From the NCBI GenBank assembly GCA_034769895.1, contig CM068367.1, forward strand, positions 84,869,654 to 84,933,653: a stretch of DNA of 64,000 bases, read 5' to 3'. The notes beneath the pieces are model-generated. The model was not told the DNA's origin. It saw nothing but the letters and a program-made list of their open reading frames with translations, and did no database searches. This DNA is from Magicicada septendecula. Its lineage: Eukaryota; Arthropoda; Insecta; Hemiptera; Cicadidae. The translations under genes and the position numbers were made by a program. Below, in pieces: positions 47,803-61,350 of this stretch (positions within the stretch are counted from its first letter, which is position 1; each line of letters begins with the position of its first letter).

Positions 47803-49116
47803 CGAGGTGTGATCAAAAAGCATCAGGATTGATACTGGCAATGCCAAGTCAGCTGACTTGGCTCCAAAAAAGCGACACATACGTTTACTTTACAGTATAC
47901 TAATTACTCGGAATAATTTTTATAATAGCAGCTGATCTGGTTTGTTTACAAACACCCATTGTTGTGTTGTGTGTAATCTCATTTTATGCATTTACCATGT
48001 CAGAAAAAATTGATCAGAGAATTTGTATCAGATTTTGTCAAAACGTTGGTGAAACATGTAAAGATACATTTGAAAAGTTACAAAAAGTTTATGGGGAAGA
48101 TTGTATGAGTTGTACACAGGTTTATGAGTGGTTTGAGCATTTTAAAGATTGGCGTAAAAGTGTTGAGAGTGATGAGCTTTCGGAAGACCTTTGACCAGCA
48201 AGACTAACCACAACGTTGAGCTTGTGCATGCTGCTGTGTGAGAAAAAGCCGAATCACCATTCGTGAGCTATCAAATGATTTAAATATTAGTTTCGGATCA
48301 ATTCAGTCCATTCTTACTGATAAGTTGGGAATGAGACGGTTTGTGTAAAGTTTGTGCCAAAAGTGCTCACAGCTGACCAAAAAGATGCCCGTGTGTCAGT
48401 CGCTCAAGACCTGCTTGAATGTGCTAAAAATGATGAGAACTACATTAAATCGATCGCAACAGGTGATGAGTCATGGGTTTATGGATACAATCCAGAAACT
48501 AAGGCCCAGTCTTCAGTGTGGAAGACCCCAAATTCTCCAAGACCATAAAAGGCAAAGAGCTGAAGCAAAGTCAAGGCCTTGCTTACAGTTTTCTTTGATC
48601 ACAAGGGGATTGTTCATCATGAATTTGCTCCACCAGGCCAAACAGTAAACCAGAATTACTACATTTCTGTTTTGAGGTGATTGAGGGATCCGATTCAACA
48701 AAAAAGGTTACAGTTGCATCAGAGTGGTGAATGGTGGCTTCAACACGACAATGCACCCAGTCACACGTCACATGCTCTTCAGCATTTTCTTGCTAAACAC
48801 AATATTCCACAGCTTCAGCATCCTCCATATTCACTAGCTATGGCTCCCTGTGACTTCTTTCTCTTTCCAAAGATAAAAAATCAATTGAAAGGAAGATCAT
48901 TTCAAGACATAGAAGAGATAAAAGAAAATGCGACGAGAGAACTTAAACTTCTTATAGAAAATGACTTTAAGACATGGTTCAAACAGTTGGAAAAGTGCTG
49001 GAAGAAGTGTGTGGCTGTGGACTGGGACTATTTTGAAGGGTACAAGTTTAAAAATCTGTAACTCTTGTATATTTATGTAAATAAAATCAATCTTCATACT
49101 TTTTGATCACACCTCG
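47803..49116 (+). mobile_element. Mariner transposon (1314 bp)
   Basis: Inverted repeats start CGAGGTGTGATCAAAAAG at both ends and match over about 30 bp with a few mismatches. TA duplications flank them (47801-47802 and 49117-49118). One transposase gene lies on the plus strand. Confidence 0.95.
47997..49061 (+). pseudogene. Mariner transposase (DD34D), inactivated
   Basis: The start ATG is at 47997 (MSEKIDQRICIRF). The N-terminal helix-turn-helix includes YEWFEHFKDW. A stop at about 48192 and frame changes follow. Catalytic blocks are TGDESWVYGYNP (about 48460) and HDNAPSHTS ... APCDFFLFPKIK (about 48750-48870), with 34 residues between the last two Asp, the mariner spacing. The frame is intact again from 48681 to the stop at 49061. 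Several stops and at least two frameshifts make it non-functional. It belongs to the SETMAR-like branch. Confidence 0.9.
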
Positions 49117-49539
49117 TATAATGGTTTGTCAGCACCATTTGAATTCAAATAAAATTTTCTGATAATGGAAGAAAACCCTTTTAAAACATTAAACATTATA
49201 TGCATCAAATGCAAAACATGATTACCTCACGTATTATAAATTGCAAGAGTTGTGTTTCCAATCTCAAGTCACACTTAGCAAAAGATTATATCCGCATTTA
49301 TTTTTTAAGAAACGTAATTACTAAACACTTTCATACAAATAAGTACAGTACTTGACAATTATATTCAGAGTTGTCAAGAATTGATCTTATTTATTTATTT
49401 TTTTATTTTTTTTTTTTACTGGCAATGTTATATAACTGATAGAATATTTTCCATGACTTACTGGATCCCAATTTTTGAATGCTACCTATTATGTATAAGT
49501 AACTTATATTATAAATGTGGCTTTTGTCTCTTCTTTCAG

Positions 49540-49584
49540 GATGATTGTATGTCTGAAAGTACAGAAGGAACTTGTGAATGGTAA
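49540..49584 (+). CDS. Dipeptidyl peptidase 4-like serine peptidase, terminal exon
   Basis: After the acceptor TTGTCTCTTCTTTCAG (AG at 49538-49539), 14 codons in phase 0 read DDCMSESTEGTCEW and then TAA (49582-49584). Joined to the previous exon (ending FVEWE) this gives a short acidic tail after the hydrolase domain. The good acceptor, matching phase and immediate stop support it. The 21-kb intron and the short exon make it less certain than the other two exons. Confidence 0.65.
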   Translation, partial: DDCMSESTEGTCEW

Positions 49585-49878
49585 AAGCATTAGAAGTTTC
49601 CAGAAACTTTTTTTCGTTACTATTAAAACCGGTTATACCTACTTTTGAAAGTACCGAATTGAGTCAAGAATGTACCGATCATCTGAGGTGGTCATGAATT
49701 TAAAAAACAAAATCGACAACAACAAAAATTAATATGTCGTTTCAGGTTACAACAGGTTCAGTGTTTTATAATAAGTGTTTATATATGTATAGGTTTAGAT
49801 TTAGCTGAGTGAATACTAAAATAAATGTAAGTTTGTTTATACTATTACACCAGTTAGTTATCACTGCTTTATTAAAAA

Positions 49879-49920
<42 letters not shown>

Positions 49921-52395
49921 AAAACGCTGTGTTTGTTAGCCATTATGTATCAGGTGTTTGGTGTCGCTGATGATCATCTATTAGATGTGAAAATTCGTGC
50001 ATTGAATGGTTTATATGAATACAAAAAATATAAATTATATATTTTTATAAGAAAAATAAATATAGTAAGAAATAAAAAAATCTAAATCTCTTCATTCTCT
50101 ATACATGTAATAATAAATAAGAATATTATGTGTATTGTATGCATGCTCACACAGTTATTCACACAAGAGTGTTACACAAATTATTATTTAAATACCAACC
50201 CAAAATCGCCCAGACGGTGCTATCTGGGATTTTCATGTAGATGAGAGATGTTCCAGTAACATAACAACAATTACCGGGCTATTTTCATCTTACAAAAACA
50301 CAAGCTGCCACCGGTTGCCAGTTATTATTGGATAATAGAATATATAAAATATATGTATTTATTTATATTTTGTTATACAGCAAATATAACATTTTTTTAG
50401 ATTTAAATTTCCTACCATTTCCAATGTCCTTCCTGTATTATTCATTTAGTTATTGAATTAGTAACTTTCATCTAAAAACATAACCCTCTGAGGATGCAAG
50501 TAATAGGCCCCTTTTACTTCAAGAAATATATACATAATACTACTTATTTAATGTTTCCATTGTGTGTGTGTTCATTTATTTATTTAATTTTTTTGTAGCA
50601 TTCACAGAGGAAATTTGTTGAAGAATAATCACAGTCTAACAAAATTTAAACAAATCTGGCTTCATAAATAAAATCTTCATAAATATAATTTTACTAAAAC
50701 TCAAATTTAAATCATTCAATGCATCGATGTGTTCATAAAAAATAAGTTGATTTATAGGTACATTTATAATTCACATTAAACCAAACAACAAACCGAAATA
50801 TTAAAAAAAAAAGAGAGAAGTGTATTCTTTGACACGTGCAATAAATATAAGTCACATCATATTTATCTGAAGCATATGCATGCTAAAAACAGACAAAGCA
50901 TTACACTTTTATAAATATCAATAAGAAAATAATATCAATTTAAATAATTGGTGAATATTGCTAATTAAAAATGTACATTTAAAAAATAAACAAAAGTTTT
51001 GTATTTAAATTGTATTGGTTTAAGATTTTCAGAAACTAAATAAAATTTTGTTGGTAAGTTTTTATGGTATAATATAGTCTATGTTTTTAGTAAATCATAT
51101 GATCATTTTTGTTCTTTATGAGTGTGTTTTTAGCAGATACATTTGAAAGTAATTTTACTTAAATGCTTTAATATTATTCATTAAAAATACAAAACAAAAT
51201 CGTTCAAAAAGTACCGGTAACAATCAGGTACAAATGATTTTTGGTATTCATTTTTATTGTGTTTTGATTGTATCTGATAATACAATATCTGTGACATCTG
51301 AAATGTAAAAATCAGATGTCAAGTGAAAAAACTCGAGTACAAATATCAGACTAGCCGTAAAGAGAAAAACAAATTATGAACTTAATTTTGCTCATGATCT
51401 ATTGTAGATTTTGTCAGTGATGACAGATGTTTCCAGGTTGGATCATTTTCTAAACATTTGTTGATTTCTTGAACACAGTTCATGTCCTATGTAATGCAGA
51501 CGTTACAAGTATACAATGATGATAATGCAATTCAAGAAAACAAGATTGTGTAGATTTGCTATTCACAACGTGCAATGCATATAGCAATAAAGTGTCACAA
51601 AAATCATAACATCTGTTGTGTGTTTCAGTTAATTTAATCAATTTTAACCACCCTAATTAAATATACCAAAATAATAAAAGTGCCAAGAGATAGGAATTGA
51701 TAATTTATATACAATTTGTTACATTTGTGTATGAAGAAGTTTAGTAAATAAACTTTTAACTCTCTAAATGAAATTTGATTATTCTGAACATACTTTACTA
51801 TCATTTTTGTCATGCATCACAGGAGGAAACCTTGTTACCTCTTACATAAATTTTTAAATTTTATGTTAGGATAGAATTTCAGGTCTGGTTCTCAAAATTT
51901 AACATTTTTCGTAAATTTAATTTGAATTATTTACGTCATTTTTGTAACATTGTTTATTTTGTTATTGAGGATTAAATCATTAAAAAAAAACACTAATTTG
52001 TAACTTGATTATATTAACATTATTACTAATTATTTTTAGTATAAGCTTGAGAGCTCTAATCTTCATGTTGATCTGCTATGCCAGTATGGAGATATGGACC
52101 ATGTCTGTAAAATGCATGATGATCCTAGGATAAGACAGATAGCAAACCAGTAGATTTATCAAGACAATTATCAGGAATGTTTAAAGAATTCACACATATG
52201 CATAAAATCATATATACACATAAAATAACAGTAATTTAAGTAACAAATAATAAGTGACTTTAATGTGAAGCCGCAGCTTCTTCACTCATGGAATCATATT
52301 TCACACACTTCATATGGAGCAGTACTAAAGTGGTAACAATGAAGTTTACTGGTATTTTTGAAAAAGCTGTGAGTACAATGTGAAGAGTAGATAAA
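49585..52395 (+). other. Probable 3' UTR, then intergenic AT-rich DNA
   Basis: Begins after the TAA of the last dipeptidyl peptidase exon. The first AATAAA-like signal is at about 49820 (AAAATAAATG), with others further on, so the transcript end cannot be fixed. An AT run lies at 49882-49914. No further gene is seen. Confidence 0.45.
49882..49914 (+). repeat. (AT)n microsatellite
   Basis: About 16 AT units. Confidence 0.9.
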
Positions 52396-52665
52396 AAGAA
52401 TCAACAGAGAGCTCTATGAGTTATATAAATCGCTTGATATTGTAACATCAATTAGGATAGCTAGGCTGAAATGGGCAGGACATGTACAGAGATGTTCTTA
52501 GGAGGACATATACAGGATGAGGAGGATGTTCTTAGGAGGATTATGAAGTGCATACCAGAAGGAAAGAGAAGATGTGGAGGACCTAGACTATGATGGTTTT
52601 ATGGAATCCTAGAAGGTGTGAAAGTACTTGGAGTGAAAAATTGGTGGACATTGGCAAAGGATAGG
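52396..52665 (+). pseudogene. Non-LTR retrotransposon ORF2 C-terminal relic
   Basis: Shows INRELYELYKSLDIV, then RLKWAGHVQR, and further on shifted remnants of the LGVKNW...AKDR end common to jockey/L1-like insect elements. A duplicated GGATGTTCTTAGGAGGA segment and several stops show decay. Confidence 0.6.
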
Positions 52666-52698
52666 GAAAATTATTAATTATATAAAATAATTCTTACA

Positions 52699-52881
52699 CG
52701 GAACACAATTAATTTAGATAAAAATTATCAAATGTTTACCTTACTGCCTTAACTATATCTTTGACTCATTATGAGCTTCATCGGAGGCTCTGATTCCCCT
52801 AATGAAGCTCATAATGAGAGGAAGCTAGTTAAGGCAGTAAGGTAAAAATATAATAACTTTTATCTAAAATAATTGTGTTCG
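52699..52881. repeat. Penelope-like inverted-repeat element D (decayed)
   Basis: Inverted arms from CGGAACACAATT (52699) to AATTGTGTTCG (to 52881). The centre contains GAGCTTCATC...GATGAAGCTC-like halves and the conserved GGCAGTAAGGTAAAA block seen in the other elements of this family. Confidence 0.6.
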
Positions 52882-54759
52882 TCACAATTTTTTATATAGT
52901 TAGTGATAAGATCGGACACATCATGGGCAACAAAATCCAAGAATTAAAAAAAATTATTTAGTAAATTGTTATTCTTATATGCTGGATACCAGACATAAGC
53001 CAACCATCCTGCATAATTCCTAAACTGCTTTAGTGGTATAAAAAGATGATATTACTATTGTTATTTGTGTAAATTAAAAATTGTTTGACTTACTGACAGT
53101 TTTATATAAAAAAAAGATAATACACATGGATCCTTAACTTGTTCATAAACAATGGGTTTTTGGATCACATCAGGAATTTGTAAGTTATTTGAGGATAAGT
53201 TCATAAACATATATAGATAATCCATGAAGCTTGCCCATCCTCATCATACTCATAATAAACTTGTTGAAGATGGTAAATAATCTGTTTTCCTATATTTTGA
53301 GAATTCTGTTTATCCTTTCTCTTCATTTTCTTTTTATTTCTTATACCAACTTCTGCCAGAACCTTTGGAAGACAAAGGAAAATATGACTGAAGGAATGAT
53401 GCATATTATCTAAACTCTGTACAAAAGATAATGATGACCGTCTTTTTTCTGCTTGTCATGCAGAGGATATAGAATCCCCATTGCAGCAGTAAAATCACAG
53501 GTTTTTTTGTTGTTAATATGTGGTTTTCATGATTATCCTGGATTATCTTTCTTAACTATGGTAACCTAGCCTTAAATTATAACGATTAATTTGCTAAGTC
53601 TACTGGTTTAAAACGTCATTTTAAATATATTTAGAGTTGGTTTTCTCTAATGTGTAATCATAGTAAAATAAAGAAAAATGTTTGTATTCAATAATACAAA
53701 GTTGACCAAATAATTTTGTCACTACATAATGCACATGTTACGGTACCAAATAAGTATTTAAAAGGTAACATGAAAAATTTTAATAATTTCATCTTCATTC
53801 TCTGTTGATAAATTAGTTTATTATAACCAACTCGGTAAGCTTTGACATTTTAAAACTATTAAAACTAGTATGTCATCTAAATTAATTAAAGCTCTAGAGG
53901 GCCACAAATTTTTATTAACATAATTTATTTAGAATTGATGTTGGTATTATGTACTGGGGAAAAGGTGTATCAAATAAACCTTACTTTTGTCCTATTGTCA
54001 CATTATATTAAACTCTATATTTAACATCAAGAACATTATTCACGTAGCTGCTGTGCAATAGTGTGATGGCAAACAAAATTTTTAAAAATGTTACAGATCT
54101 GACCTGGATACAAAAAATATATGAACGCTTGAAGCCAGTTATTCAACTTAGAAATTGCTTAATGTGCTTATAGCATGTTACATAGCTTTTAAGAAACACA
54201 TAATTTCTTGTTTATTTCTTGTTTTGACTATTTTAATTAGTTGTATGATTGTGTTGTTTAGAATGTCACTTAATTCTTAAGAAGAAAAATTAAAAACTGT
54301 TAAAATGGCAAGTAAAAGTAATTGCAAAGAAATATACTGCACAGACATAAATTTCTGGAATGCCAAATAAAACGTTTGAAATATATTTTTAAACATATTG
54401 CACAAATTTAGATATAAGACTGGAAGTGATTATTAATGGACATGCCAGAAAATTATTCACTTTGATTAAATCATGTTTGACACATATAGTAAATGTATAA
54501 TCATGGTAATTTGTTCTTCAAGTACGTTGTCAAAATAAATTCTATGAATATGTCATAATTATTCCTTACTCTCTAAACACATTTAATAATTTTGTATCTA
54601 TTCAGCTAATCAAAACTGATTGTCTACAGTAATCTGGTTAACTAAATAATAATAATAATTGCAATACGAAAATTCTAATATTGTTTTAAATTTCATTTTT
54701 TCATTAATTAAATTCTTCAGCTAGTGATGGTTCTAGAGCTGAGGACCAGGGGATTGAAC
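52882..54759. other. Non-coding, no gene seen
   Basis: AT-rich. At 52911-52955 it has CACATCATGGGCAACA followed by AATCCAAGAATT, a variant of the flank motif that accompanies the Penelope-like repeats at 57.8 and 61.9 kb. Confidence 0.45.
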
Positions 54760-55520
54760 TCTTCGTTTTCTTATTCTTCTTCTTCTGCACTACAAGGATT
54801 AGGCATTTGCCTGTTCCATCCTCACAAACGTACGACCACCGTTTTCGTGGTCTTCCTATATCTCTTTTCCCTTTTGGGTTGTAGTTAAGTATTTTTTTTT
54901 TTTTTGGGTATTCTCCCATTTCCCATTCTATTTACGTGATGTTTCCATCTTTCTTTATATTCAGTTATTTTTTCATTTATTGCATACACATTTAGTTCAT
55001 TTCGCACGTCTTCATTTCTTACTAAATCTCTTCTTGTGCAGCCTTTGACCTGTCTCAAAATCTTATTTCTGCTGCCTGTATTTTGCTGTCTCCTTTTTTG
55101 ATATTTATCCAACTTTCACTCCCATATAAGTACAGTTACAACCATCGTTTTATAAAATTGTATCCTTGTGTCTTTTCGTGTTTTGTTATTTAATGTTCTA
55201 TTTATTGTCCCACATATTGCCTGGAACTTATTTATTTTATTTTCGATGTCATTGCTATAATTGTAGTTTGTGTCGCAGCCCAAGTATGTAATATTTGATA
55301 CTTGTTCGATTGGCTTATTGTTGACAATTATTTTTGACCTAATGGGATACTAGCCTTGGAAAGTCATAACTTTTGTCTTATGCAAGGAAATTTTAAGATT
55401 ATATTCTGGACATATTTGATTCAGTCGGTGCACTGCCAGTTGTAATTTATCTTCATTCTCTTCTATTATTATTTTATCGTCAGCAAATAGTAACGTACTC
55501 AGGTAATTTGTATTCGTAAA
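54760..55520 (-). pseudogene. Non-LTR retrotransposon ORF2, reverse transcriptase 3' half relic
   Basis: On the minus strand the catalytic LLFADDKIIIEEN box is near 55490. An EQVSNITYLGCD block follows, then the tail with ILRQVKGCTRRDLVRNEDVR and NYNPKGKRDIGRPRKRWSYV (to about 54830). Stops and a poly-A-associated frameshift near 54890 break it. It belongs to the same broad group as 4046-4310 but is a different copy. No 5' part was found. Confidence 0.8.
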
Positions 55521-57821
55521 ATACTTTTTTTCTTATTCTCCTTGTATTTCATTAGCACAATAGTGGCATATAGCTAGCTACCCTTGACCGACCTACTATA
55601 ATACTGCCCCACCCCACCCTCTCGCAGACATCAACTTTGTGTGGGTGCAGCATCAGCTTTGTAACTTCAGGTATGTTCACATTTTTATGTGGATGGAAGC
55701 CACACACTCCTAAACTGAAGAGGCAGATGCTTCTTATTTATGGGTTCACTTCCTACAGAAAGCTACAATTTATCTGTTTGAGTTATGATGCATCACAATT
55801 GATCTGAAACTTTTAAGCAAGGCCTCATCACAGTCTGAGCTCACAAAATTCAGTTCAAAAACATTTTAACAGGTTTGGATTCCAGAAATTTTTTAAGTTT
55901 ACAAGAAATTCAAGTTAACATGACTAATAATTTTTTTTTAACTTTATATTCAGATTGAAACTATTTGTTCAAATTCTTATTGTTCGCAATTACATACAAA
56001 ACACATTTTAAATTAAGAAAACAATTGAGACAAATGTTTTAATTATCATTGCCACATCACTATAGATGTATCTTTATAAAATGTTAAATACTGCTTTGTA
56101 TGATACACAGAGAAAATTATATTCTAGAAAATACACGAATGGCAACTTTTTTCAGTGTTTTACCATTGTTGTATTAACACCAAACTTTGTAAAAAATGAA
56201 CTGTAATATTTTATTGTATTTAAATTCTGATTATAAATAATCTTGTTATATAGTTAATTGGTAAATTGTAACCTAACTTTCCACACAAATGGCATAATTT
56301 GGTTGAGGAGGTAATAACAGACAGCTGAGTAATTTCTTGTTCTTCATCCACTCCTGTCCTCTGACTTATTTTTGAGTTTCAGCTTCCATCTAGCACGCTG
56401 CACAAATATTTTCTCATCAACCAACTCCTCTCTGCCTTCCAAACAGTTATCTTTCAAAAGCGATCAGAATGAATCTAGTATACCTTAACTATACATTTTA
56501 TCTTTCTCTTTCCCATTACTTTTAAAAGTTGTCTTTTCTATTTAGCTTACTTTAAAAATTCAACCTAAAATCCTTACTTTAAAACTTTACATTTTTTTTC
56601 TCTGCCCAACTTTTCTGTATCATCCTCCGTATGCAAATCACCACTGCTTCCAGCTGTTGTATATCAGTCTACCTCTGCTGTTTATTTTTTGTTTTTCGTA
56701 TAACTTTAGTGAGAGGATTGGTGGCTATCTTGAATTTTCAGGTTATCCAGCTGACCACCACTCTTGGCTGAAAATCTTTGTATTATTTCAATACTCGTCC
56801 CTACATATACTTAATTTAAGAACCCAAGAGGTAATTGTGTGGTATGTATGCATTACTATCGTAGGCCACTTATATGACTGGAGGTCATTCCTTTTTCTCC
56901 CTTCCACACTACATATTTCTAAAACCTAATTTTTGACGTTCATCTAACTTTTCACTGACTATTTCCTCAAACATCCATCATGCAGCTTTCGTGCCTCATC
57001 AATTGCTACTTCAGATTTCAATTTTTTTTTAACCGTTCAGTAATACACAAGGTAATAATATTTCTTCAACTCAAAACTCAATATGCCCGTATTACCTCAA
57101 ATGTGATTTGCTTACAGTTTACCAGTTAATTATTTATAAGTTTATACACACTGTATGTATAAATAAAACTGACTATAAATTGTAGCTTTTTAATAAAAAT
57201 AGAAATTTTTGTACATAAATGTTTTTATGTGTTAGTTTTGTACATATAAATAAATAATGCGAAAAAATATAATGTGATCATAATGTTTTGCATAATCTAA
57301 CAACAGAATTAGAAGGATATGCGTTACATGTTTGTAATATGTATACAGAGTACTTTTCCATCTTAATTGTAATATATAAGGATATGTTGGAAATGATACA
57401 AATAAGTCATTATATTTTTTAATATATTCTTACACAGAATAGAATGAAACAATAAACACTGTGGAAATTAAAGAAAAGAAATAAATCAATTTTTTCTGTT
57501 AAGTGTATGTATATGTAATGTATTATATATATTTACTTATGTAAAATATGTTGTAACTGAATAGTGATATGTTTATATATGGTAAGTGGATTTTAATTTT
57601 AATATTGTATTTTTAGTGTTTTATGTTGGTTTGTAAATATATTATGAACAACAATATAGAAATGTAAATGTTTCAGAGCAGACTGTTTTATTTTTATACT
57701 TTGTGTTATAGAGACTTTCATTATACTATGACGAGGGCATTCTCTTTTGTAAAACTGAGTGAAATAAATGGTATGTTCATACAGAGGGCCAAAGCCTTTT
57801 TGTTGGGAAAGTTAATTAATA
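55521..57821. other. Non-coding, no gene supported
   Basis: AT-rich. A 90-codon plus frame (56657-56929) has no recognisable motif and no context, so I do not call it. AATAAA motifs are frequent. Confidence 0.4.
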
Positions 57822-57856
57822 TTCTTGGATTTCGTTGTCCATGACGTGTCCGTTAC

Positions 57857-58093
57857 TTAACTAAATATCACTATAATATTGACGACTCGGAACACTAAGT
57901 TTTTTATAAGTAAAAACGTAAAGTTTTACCTTACAGCCTAAACCGGCTTTCACCTATAGAAGGCTTCATCAGAGCCTCTGATGAAGCCTTCTATAGGTGA
58001 AAGCCGGTTTAGGCTGTAAGGTAAAACTTTACGTTTTTACTTATAAAAAACTTAGTGTTCCGAGTCGTCAATATTATAGTGATATTTAGTTAA
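57857..58093. repeat. Perfect 237-bp palindrome, Penelope-like element A
   Basis: Two 118-bp arms are exact reverse complements around base 57975. Each arm contains, in 5'-3' sense outward from the centre, CTGATGA (57978-57984), a 4-bp stem-loop, GAAA (57999-58002) and GTAAGGTAAAA. The outermost part carries CGGAACACTAAG...AAATATCAC. The same arm sequence bounds the elements at 61.35 and 62.0 kb, where Penelope-type coding remnants sit between the arms. This copy therefore looks like the arms without the core. Confidence 0.85.
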
Positions 58094-58957
58094 TTAATAT
58101 CATTAAGAGTATTAAATTATGACCAAAAATATAAAATTAAAAAAATATTAATAAAACATCCCAATGGTTCAAAATCAATAGAGAATTAAAACAGAGTTGT
58201 TATCTGTCTTAAAATATTTAAAATCGATATTAAAAAGCGAAAATGTAGAAAATTGCGTGTAGAATTAATGGTAACCATTGTTTAGTGTAATACAATGTTC
58301 TTCCTCAATCATGATATGTGATGAGGGACAGTGTTGCTAATACGATAAATCATTAATACATAATTATATAATTACCTTTATATAATCCACTTGAGTGAGT
58401 GTGTGTGTGGGGGGGGGGGTGATCAGTGCCAAACTTATGGACTATATAGCCAGGGTCGTGCAGCAATTGACGTTAGAGATGGAAAGAAGTGTCGTCATGG
58501 GCGGTTGGGGGAACAGGTTGTTGAGTTATAGGATTGGAGTCTTGACTACCTGTAAGAGTGTTTTGTTTTAATTTTATTTATTTACTGAAATCACGTTGAC
58601 GAAGTAGGATGATACGGGGGGAATGATTTTTTTTTCTGTTCTGTCCCACTGAGGCACTTGTATTTATACAATTTTTTAAGGTGCTGGTTGGTCATTTTTT
58701 GGCCAATCACATCGCTCTCCTCTTTTGATTGGCTCACTTACTTCATCTTCTTTCAATACTGGTATCCAGTATTGAAATGCTCCAGTAAGAAAGACTCCTC
58801 TTTCTTATTTATGCTGTGCTTATATATTTCAACTGCCTCCCTCTGCAACCGAGCAAAGTACTGCCGAATTGAGGAGAGGACCTGGGTCTCTCCAAACAAG
58901 ATTGTCGGTCTCTTCATTAAGATACTAAAGTAAATATTATAGAGTATAATAATGCTT
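58094..58957. other. Non-coding, no gene supported
   Basis: Contains a GT then poly-G run (58396-58420). A 91-codon plus frame (58658-58933) has no recognisable feature. Confidence 0.4.
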
Positions 58958-59330
58958 TTGAAATATGGCTCTTCAGATGCCTATTGATAATTTCTTGGGT
59001 AAACCACACTAGAAATGACACCATACTTATCAGAATGGGATATGAGCTCCAATTACTTGTTTCTATCAAAAGAAGAAAGTTTTCATACTTGGGACATGTA
59101 CAAAGAGGTACTCTACTAAAAACTCATTCAAGATAATAAAAAAAAAAAAATAGAAAGTAATAGAGGAATTGGTTGGAAAAAACCCTTGGCTCTGTAACCT
59201 CCGACAGTGATCAGGCCTAACTGCTAAAGAGCTATTGCACTCTGCACAAGACCGAGAACAATATAAAGACATAAATGAAATGGGAGTTGCCAATGCAACT
59301 CTATAATAAGGCAGGACACTAAACAAAGAA
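58958..59330 (+). pseudogene. Non-LTR retrotransposon ORF2 C-terminal relic
   Basis: The plus strand reads RCLLIISWVNHTRND, then IKRRKFSYLGHVQRG, then shifted remnants of the NLRQ...GLTAKELLHSAQDREQ block and a VANATL end. This is the standard C-terminal order in insect non-LTR elements. A poly-A run at 59138-59150 shifts the frame. Confidence 0.7.
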
Positions 59331-60379
59331 GACCTTGTAAGAATAAAGACAGTGACAGAAAATTCCAAGCAGAATGATCACTGTTGCACACAAACTAACA
59401 CAAATTTCTTCATTAAATGACAGAAAATTGTATATTAGAACAAGTTAATAGTTAATTATCTGGAGTGTGATGTGTTTTAACATCTTGTAAGGGCATAAAT
59501 AATAAGTTAACAGAATTTAGGAACACCTGTGGAATGATATTCAACTAAATAGCTAAAACTTATCTTTATCTGTGAATTTTTGACTCACGACTTCTGTGTA
59601 TAATCATAGGAAGGAACCCAAAGTCATTCTTCATAGCTTAAACAACAACGATGCCTCATCATCATATAATACAAATTTTAAAAATATATAGCACATGTTT
59701 ATATAAATAAATATACATGTCACTAAAAACGTTTTGGTGGAAATTTGTATCTTGTAAACTTATCTTATATTACCAATTATTCAGCCCTGTGATTCTGTGA
59801 ATCTATTGATTGCTTTCTTGTATTTATATATTTCACAATATATTTTTATCAGAATCATATCATTATTTTGTGCTCATTAAAATATTATGATGAAAAATAC
59901 ATGTATTCTTTCCATTAATGTTGTAATGACCTCTGAGGGACCGATAAGATTTTAATGACACGTATGTCCCCAAATGTGTAAAAAAATAACTTATAAGTTT
60001 ATTTTTCCTGTATAAAATGACTTAGAAGTTAAAAACCATGAATCAGAAAATGAGAAAAATTATGATAAACAGAACAACAGAACAACAGAAAAACATGCAT
60101 AAAGCTGAATCAACATATGAAGATGTGAAAAGAAAGCTATTTGTCAAAAACTGGATAACATTACCTCTGGACTTTAGTCAATAGCAATTTTACTATGTGA
60201 GGCCAAATGACTCAAAATTAATTGTATTACACAATAAGAAAAGTTTACTACTGATCCTGAAAGCAAAGTAAATTGATAATAAAAAATACAAAATTTCTGT
60301 AACACCAAAATAGGTGTCGAAAAACAAGAGACCCAACTCCCTCCAACACAAATATGTGTAATAAAAGATATACTATATA

Positions 60380-60429
<50 letters not shown>

Positions 60430-61350
60430 CACTATAGCCTTTTGGCCCTCTGTTTTGTTTCAGTAGTTGAAACAGTGCATTACCCATGGAGTCAATATAA
60501 TCACTCGGACCTTATTACAAAAAACTTATACAAAAATAAGTGAAATAATCTAGACTTTTTTTCTGTAAATAAACAAATAATTTGTTGTTTATACTATGTA
60601 CTGATGCGTGTGAGAGTAAAAGAAGATAATATACTTGTGTATACTAACATATGTTCATTTATAGTTTAGTTATATATTTTACAATTTCAATAATATATGT
60701 ATATTTGGTTCCATGTAAAAATAAATCAATCTCTTATAGCTTTCATAAACATAATAGTACTTTGAGTATCTTTATCTTTTAATAAATTGCTGAATGTTGT
60801 TTTTAATGAGTGTTATTTGTATGTTATAACAAAAAATGAAACTAAAGATGTTTGTATTAAAAAGATATAAATAATAAATTATTTATATATTTAAAAATAA
60901 GGGAAAATATTTATGTATCTATATATATAAATAATATATAATTGTTATTTGTATAATGTTATATTTGTTGGCAAGAGATGAAATAAAAAAATATGAATAA
61001 ACACAAGCAAAATAATTGACTATTATTGATAAATTATTATGATTAAAAAACTAAATTGTTACTGTTTGAAAAATGGATACAAAGAAGAGAAATACACACT
61101 GTTGTAATATAAATATAAACTATGTTCTATACTCAAAGTACACACTCTGATGTAATTCACAGTAATAAATGTTTTATATTTCATTACTACAACAATCCCT
61201 TACCATGGATGTATCCTAAACTATCCATACATAAAAATCCATCATCTGAGTCCCCGCATAGTATGTTTTAAGTTTTAAGGGATGAATACTGCTACTAAGC
61301 ATATCCACTTAAACCCATTCATTATATTATTTATTTATTATCTACCGTAA
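59331..61350. other. Non-coding, AT-rich, no gene supported
   Basis: Includes an AT microsatellite at about 60384-60427. The 79-codon minus frame across it is a by-product of the repeat. Confidence 0.45.
60384..60427 (+). repeat. (AT)n microsatellite
   Basis: About 22 AT units. Confidence 0.9.

Noticed and set aside
56657-56929. 90-codon plus-strand ORF
   Set aside because: No recognisable motif, splice context or repeat relation. Expected by chance in this length of non-coding DNA.
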